Notes: generated from the letters alone by a model not told the origin. A DNA stretch of 64,000 nucleotides from Acinetobacter pittii ANC 4050 (GCF_000399685.1 NZ_KB976987.1:1441184-1505183), one strand, 5' to 3'. Counted from the stretch's first letter, positions 46,041 through 55,465 are shown. Numbers and translations are program-made.

Positions 46041-47213
46041 ATGATGAAAAACGCACTCTATACCCCAACCATTATTTTAATGGCGATTGCCGCAGGCATT
46101 TGTACAGGTGGAAATTATTTTAGTCAGCCACTTATTCACTCAATTAGTGTAAGCCTAAATTTAACCGAAACAACTACAGCGTGGGTGCCAACTCTAGCCC
46201 AAATCACCTACGCATGTGGCTTACTCTTTTTAATGCCGTTGGGCGACCTAATAGAAAAGCGCAAACTGCTATTTATCTTTATGTTATTGGCTTCAAGTGG
46301 ATTAATTATTAGCGGTTTTTCGCACAATATTTATCTTTTACTGCTTGGTACCGTCATTACTGGTCTATTTTCCAGTTCAGCTCAATTGTTATTACCCCTT
46401 GCTGCAAGTCTGGTTCCGATTCAACAAAGTGGCCGTGTGGTTGGTTTTTTACTGAGCGGACTGATGATGGGGGTTTTACTCGCCCGTTCCCTATCAGGAT
46501 TGATGTCTACTCTTTTTGCTTGGAACATTATTTATCTGGTCAGTGGTTTTCTATTACTTATTATTGCCTTTATTTTGCACCGTAATATCGGGTTATTCCC
46601 ACCGACTAAATCTGAAAACTATGCAAAAACCATCCGCTCACTTCCGCAGATTTTTATTCAAAATCGACGTTTAAGAACCAGAACTTATATTGGTGGTTTT
46701 ACATTTGCTTGTGTGAGTTTAACCTTTACGACCATGTCGTTGCTTTTGGCTCCAGCACCCTTTTTTTTTAGCGACTTTACAATTGGGCTTTTCAGTTTTG
46801 TTGGCGTGTTAGGAACGTTCGTTGCCAATTTCTCAGGCAAATTTATTGACCAAGGCTATATCCATAAAATTTCAATTTATTGTGGCGTCGGGCTTATTGT
46901 AAGTTGGATTCTTTTTTCACTTTTAGCCTACCATTTCGCCTTTTATATTATTGCTTTACTCATTCTCTACGCTTCACTTTCTGCTGTTCATGTCACCAAC
47001 CAAAGTATCGTATTTAAACTTAATCAAGAATTACGCTCACGGTTTAATGCGATTTATATGACAGGTTACTTTGCTGGCGGCGCATTAGGCACAACAGCGG
47101 GAAGCTATGCTTGGAAACACTACGGATGGATGGGTGTCTGTATTTTAGGCTTATTTTTTGCCGTTTTATGTCTTTATTATTGTGTGAGTGATGCAAAAAG
47201 TCAGCACAATTAA
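46041..47213 (+). CDS. MFS transporter (YnfM-like efflux type)
   Basis: 390 residues, 12 hydrophobic helices. N-terminal AIAAGICTGGNYFSQPLIHSIS parallels the transporter at 33877, so the dca module is bracketed by two paralogues. Co-oriented with and 63 bp after the IclR gene. Substrate unknown; efflux of organic acids or drugs is possible. Confidence 0.85.
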   Translation: MMKNALYTPTIILMAIAAGICTGGNYFSQPLIHSISVSLNLTETTTAWVPTLAQITYACGLLFLMPLGDLIEKRKLLFIFMLLASSGLIISGFSHNIYLLLLGTVITGLFSSSAQLLLPLAASLVPIQQSGRVVGFLLSGLMMGVLLARSLSGLMSTLFAWNIIYLVSGFLLLIIAFILHRNIGLFPPTKSENYAKTIRSLPQIFIQNRRLRTRTYIGGFTFACVSLTFTTMSLLLAPAPFFFSDFTIGLFSFVGVLGTFVANFSGKFIDQGYIHKISIYCGVGLIVSWILFSLLAYHFAFYIIALLILYASLSAVHVTNQSIVFKLNQELRSRFNAIYMTGYFAGGALGTTAGSYAWKHYGWMGVCILGLFFAVLCLYYCVSDAKSQHN

Positions 47214-47225
47214 AACTTGTGCTGA
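47201..47225 (+). terminator. Hairpin over MFS stop codon
   Basis: TCAGCACAA, 7-base loop, TTGTGCTGA overlaps the stop at 47213; followed by an AT-rich but not U-only stretch. Confidence 0.5.
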
Positions 47226-47272
47226 TCTTATATAAAATAAGCTAATAATGAGTTATAGAAGCTAGGATAATT

Positions 47273-48244
47273 CTATAAAAGTCCTAATAAACGCCCACGA
47301 ATAATATCTTCTGCCTCTTTGACAATTCGGTTAACCAGTTCATCGCATGTCGGAATATCATGAATCAAGCTTGCGACTAAACCGCATGACCATGCACCTG
47401 CATTAACATCACCATCAATCATGACTTTTGGATAAACACCTGCAACTTCTTCGATAATATCTTCAAATTTAATGTTATCGCCGAGTGCTTTTTCTCTTGC
47501 CACGATTTTTTCTACAGCAGCATTATTCATAACACGTTCTGTATTGCGTAAAGCGCGCATAATTAAACGTGTATCTCGTTCGGTTGCATTTAAAATTGCC
47601 TGTTTTACATTTGCGTGTACGGGAGCTTCCTGAGTCGCAATAAAGCGCGTTCCCATATTAATTCCATCGGCACCCATCGCTAAAGCAGCGGCGAGTGAGC
47701 GTCCATCTGCCATTCCACCTGAGGCAACAAATGGGATTTCTAATGCATCGGCAGCTAAAGGCAATAAAATCATATTGGGCACATCATCTTCGCCGGGGTG
47801 ACCACCGCACTCGAAACCATCTACAGAAACCGCATCGCACCCAATTTGCTGAGCTTTTAAGCTATGTCGAACTGAAGTACATTTGTGAATTACTTTAATG
47901 CCAGCAGCTTTTAAATACGGCATGACTTGTTCAGGATTCCGCCCTGCTGTTTCTACAATCTTTACACCACCTTTAATAATTGCATCTACAAAACCCGGAT
48001 AATCAGGAGTATTCACCGTAGGCAAAAAGGTTAAATTTACCCCGAAAGGCTTATCGGTCATTTCTCGGCAACGTGCAATTTCTTTTGCCAAATTTTCAGG
48101 CGTACGCTGAGTCAGGCCAGTGATAATGCCTAAACCGCCCGCGTTTGAAACCGCAGCCGCCAGCTCTGCAAAACCAACATAATGCATACCGCCTTGAATA
48201 ATAGGATGCTCGATTTCAAATAGTTCTGTAATTTTGGTCTTCAT
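47273..48244 (-). CDS. Nitronate monooxygenase / 2-nitropropane dioxygenase-like flavoprotein
   Basis: About 323 residues, FMN-binding TIM barrel. N-terminal HPIIQGGMHYVGFAELAAAVSNAGGLGII, central SVDGFECGGHPGE and phosphate-binding VASGGMADGRSLAAALAMGADG are diagnostic. The family includes nitronate monooxygenases and FabK-like enoyl reductases; motif content does not decide firmly, but lack of fatty-acid gene context favours the former. The start at 48244 is preferred; an in-frame GTG at 48259 is possible. Confidence 0.85.
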   Translation of the reverse strand: MKTKITELFEIEHPIIQGGMHYVGFAELAAAVSNAGGLGIITGLTQRTPENLAKEIARCREMTDKPFGVNLTFLPTVNTPDYPGFVDAIIKGGVKIVETAGRNPEQVMPYLKAAGIKVIHKCTSVRHSLKAQQIGCDAVSVDGFECGGHPGEDDVPNMILLPLAADALEIPFVASGGMADGRSLAAALAMGADGINMGTRFIATQEAPVHANVKQAILNATERDTRLIMRALRNTERVMNNAAVEKIVAREKALGDNIKFEDIIEEVAGVYPKVMIDGDVNAGAWSCGLVASLIHDIPTCDELVNRIVKEAEDIIRGRLLGLL

Positions 48245-48522
48245 ATTATTTCCACTCACTGTTCTATAGCTAGCTTCTCATTTCCTTCGCAGAGCTAGAT
48301 GCTTATTTACGCATAAATCCATCATTTAAAGTGATTTAAGGTAAAAATTTCACAATACAAAATTTTATACCACAATATAAAACAAAATAATTGATAACGG
48401 AATTATTTTTCGATAGCATCACTTTAATAAGTTTAAATTTTAGACGGCAAGTTATTTGAATAAGTATGAGTTTCCGTAAAAAAGAAACAAATAATTTTCA
48501 AATAGTTAATTTAAAGGAATGA

Positions 48523-49335
48523 ATGATGCAACAGGACAATAGAGCTCAAAACGTGCTTAAAACAGGCTCAATTCAACAGTTTTTTGATAAAAATATACTA
48601 ACGCTCACCATGAGCAATCCCACCAAAAAAAATGCAATTAACTATGAAATGTATGCGACTCTAAGTCTGGCATTAGATGAAGCTGCAACCAATCAAAACG
48701 TTCACGTGGTTATACTGACTGGTGAAGGAGCTGCATTTACCAGTGGCAATGATGTCAACGCATTCGAAACACGCGATACAACCTGTTCCGAACCGCCTGC
48801 TTCGATTGTTTTTTTAAAAAGCTTAGCAACCTTTCCAAAACCAATTATTGCCAAAGTAAATGGTGTGGCCATTGGCATCGGCAGCACCATGCTTCTACAT
48901 TGCGACCTTGTGTATGCAAGCCAAAACTCTATTTTTCAGTTCCCATTTGTAAACTTGGGACTGGTACCTGAAGCAGGTTCAAGTTATATCTTGCCAAGAT
49001 TATTGGGCTTTGCTCGTGCTTCAGAAATTATTTTACTCGGTGAAAAGTTTTCGGCAGATCAAGCAAAGAATTATGGCTTAGTAAATGAAATATTTGAAGC
49101 AACTGAGCTGGATCAAGTCGTTGAAGATGTGGCCATTAAACTCGCTCACAAACCAAACCAAGCCTTACAGCTCAGTAAAAAGTTACTAAGAGATATGCCA
49201 ATTGATGATCTACTCAATCGTATTGATCATGAGTCGACTATTTTCTCGCATTGTTTGCAAGGTTCTGAGTTTAAAGAAGCATTAAGTGCTTTCAAAGAAA
49301 AAAGAAAACCGATCTTTCACAAGCAAACAGCTTAA
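48523..49335 (+). CDS. Enoyl-CoA hydratase/isomerase family protein
   Basis: 270 residues, crotonase fold: AFTSGNDVNAFETRD (oxyanion 1) and KVNGVAIGIGSTMLLHCDLVYAS (oxyanion 2, with GIGST replacing the usual GGG-EL). The position of the hydratase Glu is altered (FQFPFVNLGLVPEAGSSYILPR, with a single acidic residue), a pattern of isomerases or of PaaB/ECI-like members. Good AAAGGAATGA site. It may act with the second acyl-CoA dehydrogenase module. Confidence 0.85.
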   Translation: MMQQDNRAQNVLKTGSIQQFFDKNILTLTMSNPTKKNAINYEMYATLSLALDEAATNQNVHVVILTGEGAAFTSGNDVNAFETRDTTCSEPPASIVFLKSLATFPKPIIAKVNGVAIGIGSTMLLHCDLVYASQNSIFQFPFVNLGLVPEAGSSYILPRLLGFARASEIILLGEKFSADQAKNYGLVNEIFEATELDQVVEDVAIKLAHKPNQALQLSKKLLRDMPIDDLLNRIDHESTIFSHCLQGSEFKEALSAFKEKRKPIFHKQTA

Positions 49336-49349
49336 AGTTTGCCTACTAA

Positions 49350-49380
49350 AAAGCCAGCTTTGATTTTCAAAGCTGGCTTT
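49350..49380. terminator. Bidirectional terminator
   Basis: AAAGCCAGCTTTGA-TTT-TCAAAGCTGGCTTT: a perfect 14-bp stem with A/T flanks between convergent genes. Confidence 0.92.
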
Positions 49381-49400
49381 TATAAGTAAATCAGATTGGT

Positions 49401-50252
49401 TTAGCTAATCTCGGTGCGAATATTATTCACCATATGTAAAAGACGTGGTGCGATATCTTCTTCAAGCTTTTCACGGTTCATAATAAAACTTGGACCGCCA
49501 CAGTTAAACACCAGTAAACCATGTTGTTCATGAATGAGTGGAACAGCAACCGAGTTCACGTCTTTATGCCATTCACCGATCGAAAAACAATATCCAAAAT
49601 CTTGGTAGTCTTTAAAAGCTTTGTCTAGATCACGGTTAATTTTGATCCAGTCTTCTTTATGTTTGCTACGAATAGCATCTAGCAGAAACTCTCTTTCATC
49701 TTCAGGCATTGCAGCTAAACATGCACGCCCCATCGAACTTAAATGAATCGGTAAATAGGTTCCAACTTGACGGCGCATGGTCATATTGCCTTTACCTTGT
49801 ACCACATCAAGATAAATCATATTGAGTCGATCACGTGTTGCCATTGCAACAGCAGCGCCAGCATAGTCTGCCAAATTTTTCATATATGGATGAGCAATAG
49901 AGCGAATCGACACGTTAGACAACATGGAATAACCAAATGCAAGAACCCCCACTGAAAGCTGGAATTTGCTTGAGTTAGGTACTTGTTTGATATAACCCAA
50001 ACGCGACAAGGTATGTGTAAGGCGAGTAATGGTTGGTTTTGGCAAACCAGTCATCTGAGCAAGTTCTTGGTTGCCCAAATGCTGATGCTTAGGCGTAAAA
50101 CAACGTAATAGCTCTAAACCACGTGCTAATGCAGTAATAAATTGGCGATCATTTTCATCCTGCATGTCTTCAATCGGATGTAATAATTCATGCCTTAACG
50201 GCGCTAATAATTTTTCTGTCGGTTCTGCATCTACTGCATCGTTCATTGTCAT
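49401..50252 (-). CDS. IclR family regulator 2
   Basis: About 283 residues, paralogous to the regulator at 45135 over its whole length (for example FITALARGLELLRCF, HLGNQELAQMTGLPKPTITRLTHTL, SSMGRACLAAMPE). wHTH N-terminal, ligand domain C-terminal. Start at 50252 (or the ATG at 50246) fits GGATTGG; the frame remains open to 50276. A perfect palindrome at 50269-50283 just upstream suggests autoregulation. Divides crotonase and CoA-transferase genes of the second module. Confidence 0.9.
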   Translation of the reverse strand: MTMNDAVDAEPTEKLLAPLRHELLHPIEDMQDENDRQFITALARGLELLRCFTPKHQHLGNQELAQMTGLPKPTITRLTHTLSRLGYIKQVPNSSKFQLSVGVLAFGYSMLSNVSIRSIAHPYMKNLADYAGAAVAMATRDRLNMIYLDVVQGKGNMTMRRQVGTYLPIHLSSMGRACLAAMPEDEREFLLDAIRSKHKEDWIKINRDLDKAFKDYQDFGYCFSIGEWHKDVNSVAVPLIHEQHGLLVFNCGGPSFIMNREKLEEDIAPRLLHMVNNIRTEIS

Positions 50253-50268
50253 ACCAATCCATATTTTG

Positions 50269-50283
50269 TTTCGCACTGCGAAA
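50269..50283. promoter_or_regulatory. IclR-type operator candidate at IclR gene 2
   Basis: TTTCGCA-C-TGCGAAA, a perfect 7-1-7 palindrome starting 17 bp upstream of the regulator start codon. Confidence 0.65.
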
Positions 50284-50430
50284 ATTATAATCTATTTTTT
50301 CTATAAATAGCAAAAGAGCAAACATCCTAGTCTGCGTCTAAAACATAACTTCATTTAACTCGTTAAAGCAAAAGGTTAAATATTTTATTTTCTGTTTTAA
50401 ATATAATTTTAACCTTCCGCTTTAAGCAAC

Positions 50431-51654
50431 TTATCCAATTACGCCCTTTTCTTTCAACTCAGCCAGTTTTTCTGAAGAAATCACTCGACCTAAAACCGCC
50501 TGAGTATGTTCTCCTAACAACGGAGGTGCTGTTTTGTACTCAACAGGTGTTCTAGAGAGTTTGATTGGTGACCCAATTACCTTCAATTTTTCACGTTGCG
50601 GGTGATTCATCTCGACCAACATTTCTCGAGCAATCACTTGCGGCTCTTGGAAAGCTTGTTCCAAATTATTAATCACACCAACCGGAACTTTAGCAGCGTA
50701 GATTGCATCTACCCACTCATCTGCCGTTTTAGTTAAAAAGTGTTTTGATAAAATCCCGATAATTTCCTCACGGTGTTTGATTCGATCTGCATTTCGGGCA
50801 AAACGTGCATCATTTGGTAAATCGGGTAACCCAATACTTCTACAAAGCTGAATAAACTGAGTGTCATTTCCACACGCGATAATAAAATCACGATCAGAAG
50901 CTTTAAATACCTGATAAGGCACAATATTGGCATGTGCATTGCCATAACGCTTCGGGATATTACCCGATGAAAGATAGTTCATTCCCTGATTTGCCATTGT
51001 GGCAATTTGAACATCAAGCAAAGCCATATCAATGTATTGGCCTAAACCCGTTACATGGCGGTTGAGTAAAGCAGCTTGTATGGCAATCGTAGAATAAAGA
51101 CCTGTTGCTAAATCGGAAAATGCGACCCCTACTTTTTGTGGACCGCCACCCGGCAAATCATCACGTTCACCCGTAACTGACATGAGTCCGCCCATGCCTT
51201 GAATAATAAAGTCATAACCGGGTTCTTCTGCTCTTGGGCCAGTTTGACCAAAGCCTGTAATGGAGCAATACACCAGTTTAGGGTTAATCTCAGATAAAGA
51301 CTCATAGTCCAAACCGTACTTTTTCAAAGAACCTGCTTTGTAGTTTTCAATCACGACATCAGTGTCTTGAATGAGGGCTTTAATTAGCTCTTGTCCATCA
51401 GGACTAGCAATATCGATGGCAACCGATAACTTATTGCGGTTAGTGGACTGGTAATAAGCGGCTTCTTGGGTGTCTTGGCCTGAGTCATTTTTCATCCAAG
51501 GTGGCCCCCAAGAACGAGTATCGTCACCGACTTTCGGTCTTTCAATCTTGATTACTTCTGCGCCCAAATCGGCAAGAATCTGCCCACACCAAGGTCCAGC
51601 CAATACCCGACTTAAGTCAAGTACCCGAATTCCATTTAAAGCACCCATCTTCAT
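50431..51654 (-). CDS. CaiB/BaiF family (class III) CoA-transferase
   Basis: 407 residues. N-terminal GIRVLDLSRVLAGPWCGQILADLGAEVIKIERP and catalytic Asp region (LDVQIATMANQGMNYL) are those of family III CoA-transferases, close to the succinyl-CoA:dicarboxylate subgroup. Alternative start at the ATG at 51648. Divergent from the second acyl-CoA dehydrogenase, with operator candidates in the gap, so it probably activates the acid which that enzyme then oxidises. Confidence 0.88.
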   Translation of the reverse strand: MKMGALNGIRVLDLSRVLAGPWCGQILADLGAEVIKIERPKVGDDTRSWGPPWMKNDSGQDTQEAAYYQSTNRNKLSVAIDIASPDGQELIKALIQDTDVVIENYKAGSLKKYGLDYESLSEINPKLVYCSITGFGQTGPRAEEPGYDFIIQGMGGLMSVTGERDDLPGGGPQKVGVAFSDLATGLYSTIAIQAALLNRHVTGLGQYIDMALLDVQIATMANQGMNYLSSGNIPKRYGNAHANIVPYQVFKASDRDFIIACGNDTQFIQLCRSIGLPDLPNDARFARNADRIKHREEIIGILSKHFLTKTADEWVDAIYAAKVPVGVINNLEQAFQEPQVIAREMLVEMNHPQREKLKVIGSPIKLSRTPVEYKTAPPLLGEHTQAVLGRVISSEKLAELKEKGVIG

Positions 51655-51979
51655 CCCACTATATTTTGTGACTCATTTCCTATTGGAAAATTTATCCATT
51701 TAAAATTTCGCATAGCGATATATATTTTTAATATACACAGCTCATTTTAAAAATCAAACTTTAATTTTCCACTAAAAATAATGATTTTTCATAAGAAAAT
51801 ATAGCTTAAATAAATCAATAAATTAGACAAACATAAAACAACAACAAAGTATCGCATTGCGAAATTAATTTTCAAAATATATTGTTTTACGCTCTTCCTT
51901 TGATTACTATCGCTTCAAATATTGATGATTTTACGAACATCACATTGATGTTTTTTGCATGTAGTAAAAGGACGAGACT
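51655..51979. promoter_or_regulatory. Divergent promoter region with two IclR-type half-perfect palindromes
   Basis: Within this 325-bp AT-rich gap, TTTCGCATAGCGATA (51706-51720) lies near the CoA-transferase start and TATCGCATTGCGAAA (51850-51864) lies on the dehydrogenase side. Both match the palindrome at 50269-50283 except at two or three bases. No gene seen. Confidence 0.6.
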
Positions 51980-53131
51980 ATGATTCGAGATCAGGAAACC
52001 TTAGATCAACTTGTTGATATGATTCGGCAATTTGTTGAAGGTGTATTAATTCCTCATGAGAATGAAGTCGCTGAAACGGATGAAATTCCTCAACACATCG
52101 TTGAACAAATGAAAGCGCTGGGATTATTTGGTTTAACCATTCCTGAAGAGTACGAAGGTCTTGGCCTAACAATGGAAGAAGAGGTCTATGTCGCTTTTGA
52201 ATTAGGTCGTACCTCTCCTGCTTTTCGCTCTCTGATTGGAACCAATAATGGTATTGGTTCAAGTGGCCTGATTATTGACGGGACGGAAGCACAAAAATCA
52301 TTTTTCTTGCCGCGTTTAGCACGTGGTGAAGTGATCAGTTCTTTTTGCTTAACCGAACCAGACGCAGGATCGGACGCAGCTTCTTTAAAAACCAGTGCTG
52401 TAAAAGATGGCGATTTTTATGTGTTAAACGGTACTAAACGCTTTATTACCAATGCACCCCATGCTGGCGTATTTACAGTCATGGCACGTACAAATTCTGA
52501 TATTAAAGGTGCTGGTGGTATTTCTGCGTTTATTGTCGACAGTCAAGCCCCAGGCATTTCACTTGGTAAACGCGACAAAAAAATGGGACAAAAAGGTGCC
52601 CATACCTGTGATGTGATTTTTGAAAATTGTCGTATTCCTGCCTCAGCACTCATTGGTGGCGTGGAAGGTGTTGGTTTTAAAACGGCCATGAAAGTACTCG
52701 ATAAAGGCCGTTTGCATATTGCTGCTTTAAGTGTCGGCGCAGCAACACGAATGCTAGATGATTCTTTAAATTACACCATCGAACGCAAGCAGTTTGGACA
52801 ACCTATTGCCGAATTTCAACTCATTCAAGCCATGCTTGCCGACTCAAAAGCCGAAATTTATGCGGCTAAATGTATGGTTTTAGATGCAGCCCGCCGCCGT
52901 GATAATGGTGAAAACATTAGTACAGAGGCATCTTGCGCAAAAATGTTTGCGACCGAAATGTGTGGCCGCGTTGCCGACCGCTGTGTACAGATTCACGGTG
53001 GCGCAGGCTATATCAGTGAATATGCCATTGAACGTTTTTATCGCGATGTTCGTCTGTTCCGTCTCTATGAAGGGACCACTCAAATTCAACAAGTGATTAT
53101 TGCCCGAAATATGATTCGCGCTGCGTCTTAA
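51980..53131 (+). CDS. Acyl-CoA dehydrogenase, paralogue of DcaA
   Basis: 383 residues, similar to dcaA throughout (for example EMKALGLFGLTIPEEYEGLG versus the DcaA equivalent), with flavin motifs FCLTEPDAGSDAASLKTSA and catalytic Glu in LYEGTTQIQQ. Probably acts on a related dicarboxylyl-CoA. AAAGGACGAGACT precedes the start. The 3' third carries a 209-bp tract identical to dcaA. Followed after 61 bp by a paralogue of dcaK, repeating the dcaA-dcaK order. Confidence 0.9.
   Translation: MIRDQETLDQLVDMIRQFVEGVLIPHENEVAETDEIPQHIVEQMKALGLFGLTIPEEYEGLGLTMEEEVYVAFELGRTSPAFRSLIGTNNGIGSSGLIIDGTEAQKSFFLPRLARGEVISSFCLTEPDAGSDAASLKTSAVKDGDFYVLNGTKRFITNAPHAGVFTVMARTNSDIKGAGGISAFIVDSQAPGISLGKRDKKMGQKGAHTCDVIFENCRIPASALIGGVEGVGFKTAMKVLDKGRLHIAALSVGAATRMLDDSLNYTIERKQFGQPIAEFQLIQAMLADSKAEIYAAKCMVLDAARRRDNGENISTEASCAKMFATEMCGRVADRCVQIHGGAGYISEYAIERFYRDVRLFRLYEGTTQIQQVIIARNMIRAAS
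52841..53049. repeat. 209-bp perfect inverted duplicate (copy 2)
   Basis: Identical to the reverse complement of 39262-39470. Flanks differ at silent and non-silent positions, so the boundary is abrupt, as in gene conversion. Confidence 0.95.
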
Positions 53132-53192
53132 TCAAATTTTAAGCACTTTAAAACGACTTGAAGTGCTTTCAATCAAATGTAGGTAATGGATT

Positions 53193-54443
53193 ATGGCTAC
53201 AAATTACAAAGAAGGTCTTTCTCGTATACAACCTCATACGTGGAAAATAGCATTCATTTTTGCTTTTCTGGCCCTATTGGTAGATGGTGCAGATTTGATG
53301 CTGCTGTCTTATAGCTTAAATAGTATTAAGGCAGATTTTGGATTAAGTTCAGTACAGGCAGGTATGCTTGGCAGTTTTACATTAGCAGGTATGGCTGTTG
53401 GTGGCATTTTTGGGGGATGGGCATGCGATAAATTTGGTCGTGTGCGCATTGTGGTTATTTCTATTTTAATTTTCTCACTTCTCACCTGTGGCTTAGGTTT
53501 TACTCAAAGCTTTCTTCAGTTTGGTATTTTAAGATTTTTTGCGTCACTGGGTTTGGGTTCACTCTATATCGCCTGTAATACCCTCATGGCGGAATATGTA
53601 CCAACACGTTACCGCACAACAGTCCTTGGGACCTTACAAGCTGGCTGGACTGTTGGATATATTGTTGCGACTTTACTTGCAGGTTGGATTATTCCTGATC
53701 ATGGCTGGCGTATGCTGTTTTATGTTGCCATTATTCCCGTCGTTATTGCTGTTCTCATGCATGTTCTGGTACCCGAACCAGAAGCATGGCAAAAGTCTCG
53801 ACTACAACAACCTGTTTTGGCACAAAACGCTCCGAAAACTTCAGCATTTAAGCTTATTTTTCAAGATAAACGAAACCGCAATATGTTTATCTTATGGGCG
53901 TTAACCGCGGGCTTTTTACAGTTTGGCTACTATGGCGTAAATAACTGGATGCCGTCATACCTTGAAAGTGAACTCGGTATGAAGTTCAAGGAAATGACGG
54001 CTTATATGGTAGGTACATATACCGCCATGATTTTGGGTAAAGTTCTTGCAGGCATGATGGCTGATAAATTAGGACGTCGCTTCACCTATGCATTCGGTGC
54101 AATCGGTACTGCTATTTTCTTACCTCTAATTGTTTTTTATAACTCGCCAAGCAACATTCTCTATTTACTCATTACCTTCGGCTTCCTCTACGGCATCCCT
54201 TATGGCGTAAATGCAACCTATATGACCGAAAGCTTTGCGACAGCCATTCGCGGTACGGCCATTGGTGGCGCTTATAATGTCGGACGTTTAGGCGCTGCCT
54301 TAGCTCCTGCAACTATCGGCTTCTTAGCATCCGGCGGATCTATTGGTCTAGGTTTTGTCGTGATGGGTGCAGCTTACCTGATTTGTGGTGTGATCCCTGC
54401 TCTATTCATTAAAGAAAAAATATACGACCCACAAAAGTCGTAA
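53193..54443 (+). CDS. MFS transporter, dcaK paralogue
   Basis: 416 residues, 12 helices. FLALLVDGADLMLLSYSL and GGWACDKFGRVRIV parallel dcaK. Predicted proton-coupled importer of a dicarboxylate or similar acid for the second module. Followed by a run of three hairpins. Confidence 0.88.
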   Translation: MATNYKEGLSRIQPHTWKIAFIFAFLALLVDGADLMLLSYSLNSIKADFGLSSVQAGMLGSFTLAGMAVGGIFGGWACDKFGRVRIVVISILIFSLLTCGLGFTQSFLQFGILRFFASLGLGSLYIACNTLMAEYVPTRYRTTVLGTLQAGWTVGYIVATLLAGWIIPDHGWRMLFYVAIIPVVIAVLMHVLVPEPEAWQKSRLQQPVLAQNAPKTSAFKLIFQDKRNRNMFILWALTAGFLQFGYYGVNNWMPSYLESELGMKFKEMTAYMVGTYTAMILGKVLAGMMADKLGRRFTYAFGAIGTAIFLPLIVFYNSPSNILYLLITFGFLYGIPYGVNATYMTESFATAIRGTAIGGAYNVGRLGAALAPATIGFLASGGSIGLGFVVMGAAYLICGVIPALFIKEKIYDPQKS

Positions 54444-54454
54444 AGAAATTCATT

Positions 54455-54512
54455 ACATATATCTATATGTGGTGATGGAACTAACTATTGGAGCATATGT
54501 TTAGATAGTTAG
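54455..54512. other. Two consecutive small hairpins
   Basis: ACATATA-TC-TATATGT (54455-54470) and CTAACTAT...ATAGTTAG (54481-54488/54505-54512) follow the MFS stop. Either could belong to a 3' UTR or a small RNA; no promoter was recognised. Confidence 0.35.
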
Positions 54513-54595
54513 AGGAAAAAAGGAGTTTAATCTGCAAGGTTGCTCCTTATTTTCAAATATGTGGAGTTTATTACTCTTCATTTTAATTTTTTAGG

Positions 54596-54625
54596 TAAGC
54601 TTAGCTCCCAAGGGAGCTAAGCTTA
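54596..54625. terminator. Perfect 14-bp hairpin between MFS gene and phnX
   Basis: TAAGCTTAGCTCCC-AA-GGGAGCTAAGCTTA between convergent genes; on the plus strand AAAAAT follows. Probably the shared terminator though U-tracts are poor. Confidence 0.65.
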
Positions 54626-54649
54626 AAAATATATTGACCTAAACTATAT

Positions 54650-55465
54650 TTAAGGTCGTTCACCCTGTCCCAAACGGCGTTCAATATCGTCCAGTACATT
54701 TGGCAAGTCTGCGACACTATCAATCACATAGTGAGCACCTGAGGCATTCATTTTTCGATAGGCCTTATCTTTTAGAACAATTTGTTCATCAGGCGATAAT
54801 GCACTCCACTCTTCATAGCTTAAACCGACTTCATTGCCGCTAATCGCCAGTCCTACGGTCCAGCATCCCGCATTTAAACCTTCATCAATACCCACCACGG
54901 TATCATCCACTTTTACAACAGTTTTGATGTCTGATACATCAAGTTGAATTAAGTTTTTCCATAACATTTCAGGATATGGACGACCAAATTTCACATCACT
55001 GGCAGTAACGATACAGTCCGGTCGATAGCCTTGATCGGCAGCATCCTTAACCAATCGCCCAATCATCATTGATGCATAACCTGTGTTACTACCAATTTTT
55101 GCACCGCGGCCTTTAATATTTTCAAAAGTCGCCAATGCACCCGGAATTAAAGCAGAACATGTGGGAATCGATTTTAATTGGTAAGGAATAAAGTCTTTAT
55201 ATAAACGGTCAATATCTACCTCTGTCGCAGGCTGCCCATATACCTCCTGCCATGCTGCTGCTACGCGCGGCATTTTTAAAACGGCAGCAATATGATCACG
55301 TTTTTCCAAACCCATTGGTGCACGAGCTTCTTCAACCGTAATTTCAACTTTATTGTCTTTAAATAAAGCCATAAAAGCCAAAATGGGTGCGCGTGAACCA
55401 AAATCTACAGTTGTTCCAGCCCAGTCAAAAACCACAGCCTGAATTTGTGTATTGTTCGTCTTCAT
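54650..55465 (-). CDS. phnX: Phosphonoacetaldehyde hydrolase
   Basis: 271 residues, HAD superfamily. Nucleophile Asp in VVFDWAGTTVDFGS (about 14), Schiff-base Lys55 in APMGLEKRDHI, and acidic motif VVKVDDTVVGIDEGLNAG. Cleaves phosphonoacetaldehyde to acetaldehyde and phosphate. Downstream partner of phnW (34 bp apart), completing the AEP to acetaldehyde route. Confidence 0.96.
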   Translation of the reverse strand: MKTNNTQIQAVVFDWAGTTVDFGSRAPILAFMALFKDNKVEITVEEARAPMGLEKRDHIAAVLKMPRVAAAWQEVYGQPATEVDIDRLYKDFIPYQLKSIPTCSALIPGALATFENIKGRGAKIGSNTGYASMMIGRLVKDAADQGYRPDCIVTASDVKFGRPYPEMLWKNLIQLDVSDIKTVVKVDDTVVGIDEGLNAGCWTVGLAISGNEVGLSYEEWSALSPDEQIVLKDKAYRKMNASGAHYVIDSVADLPNVLDDIERRLGQGERP

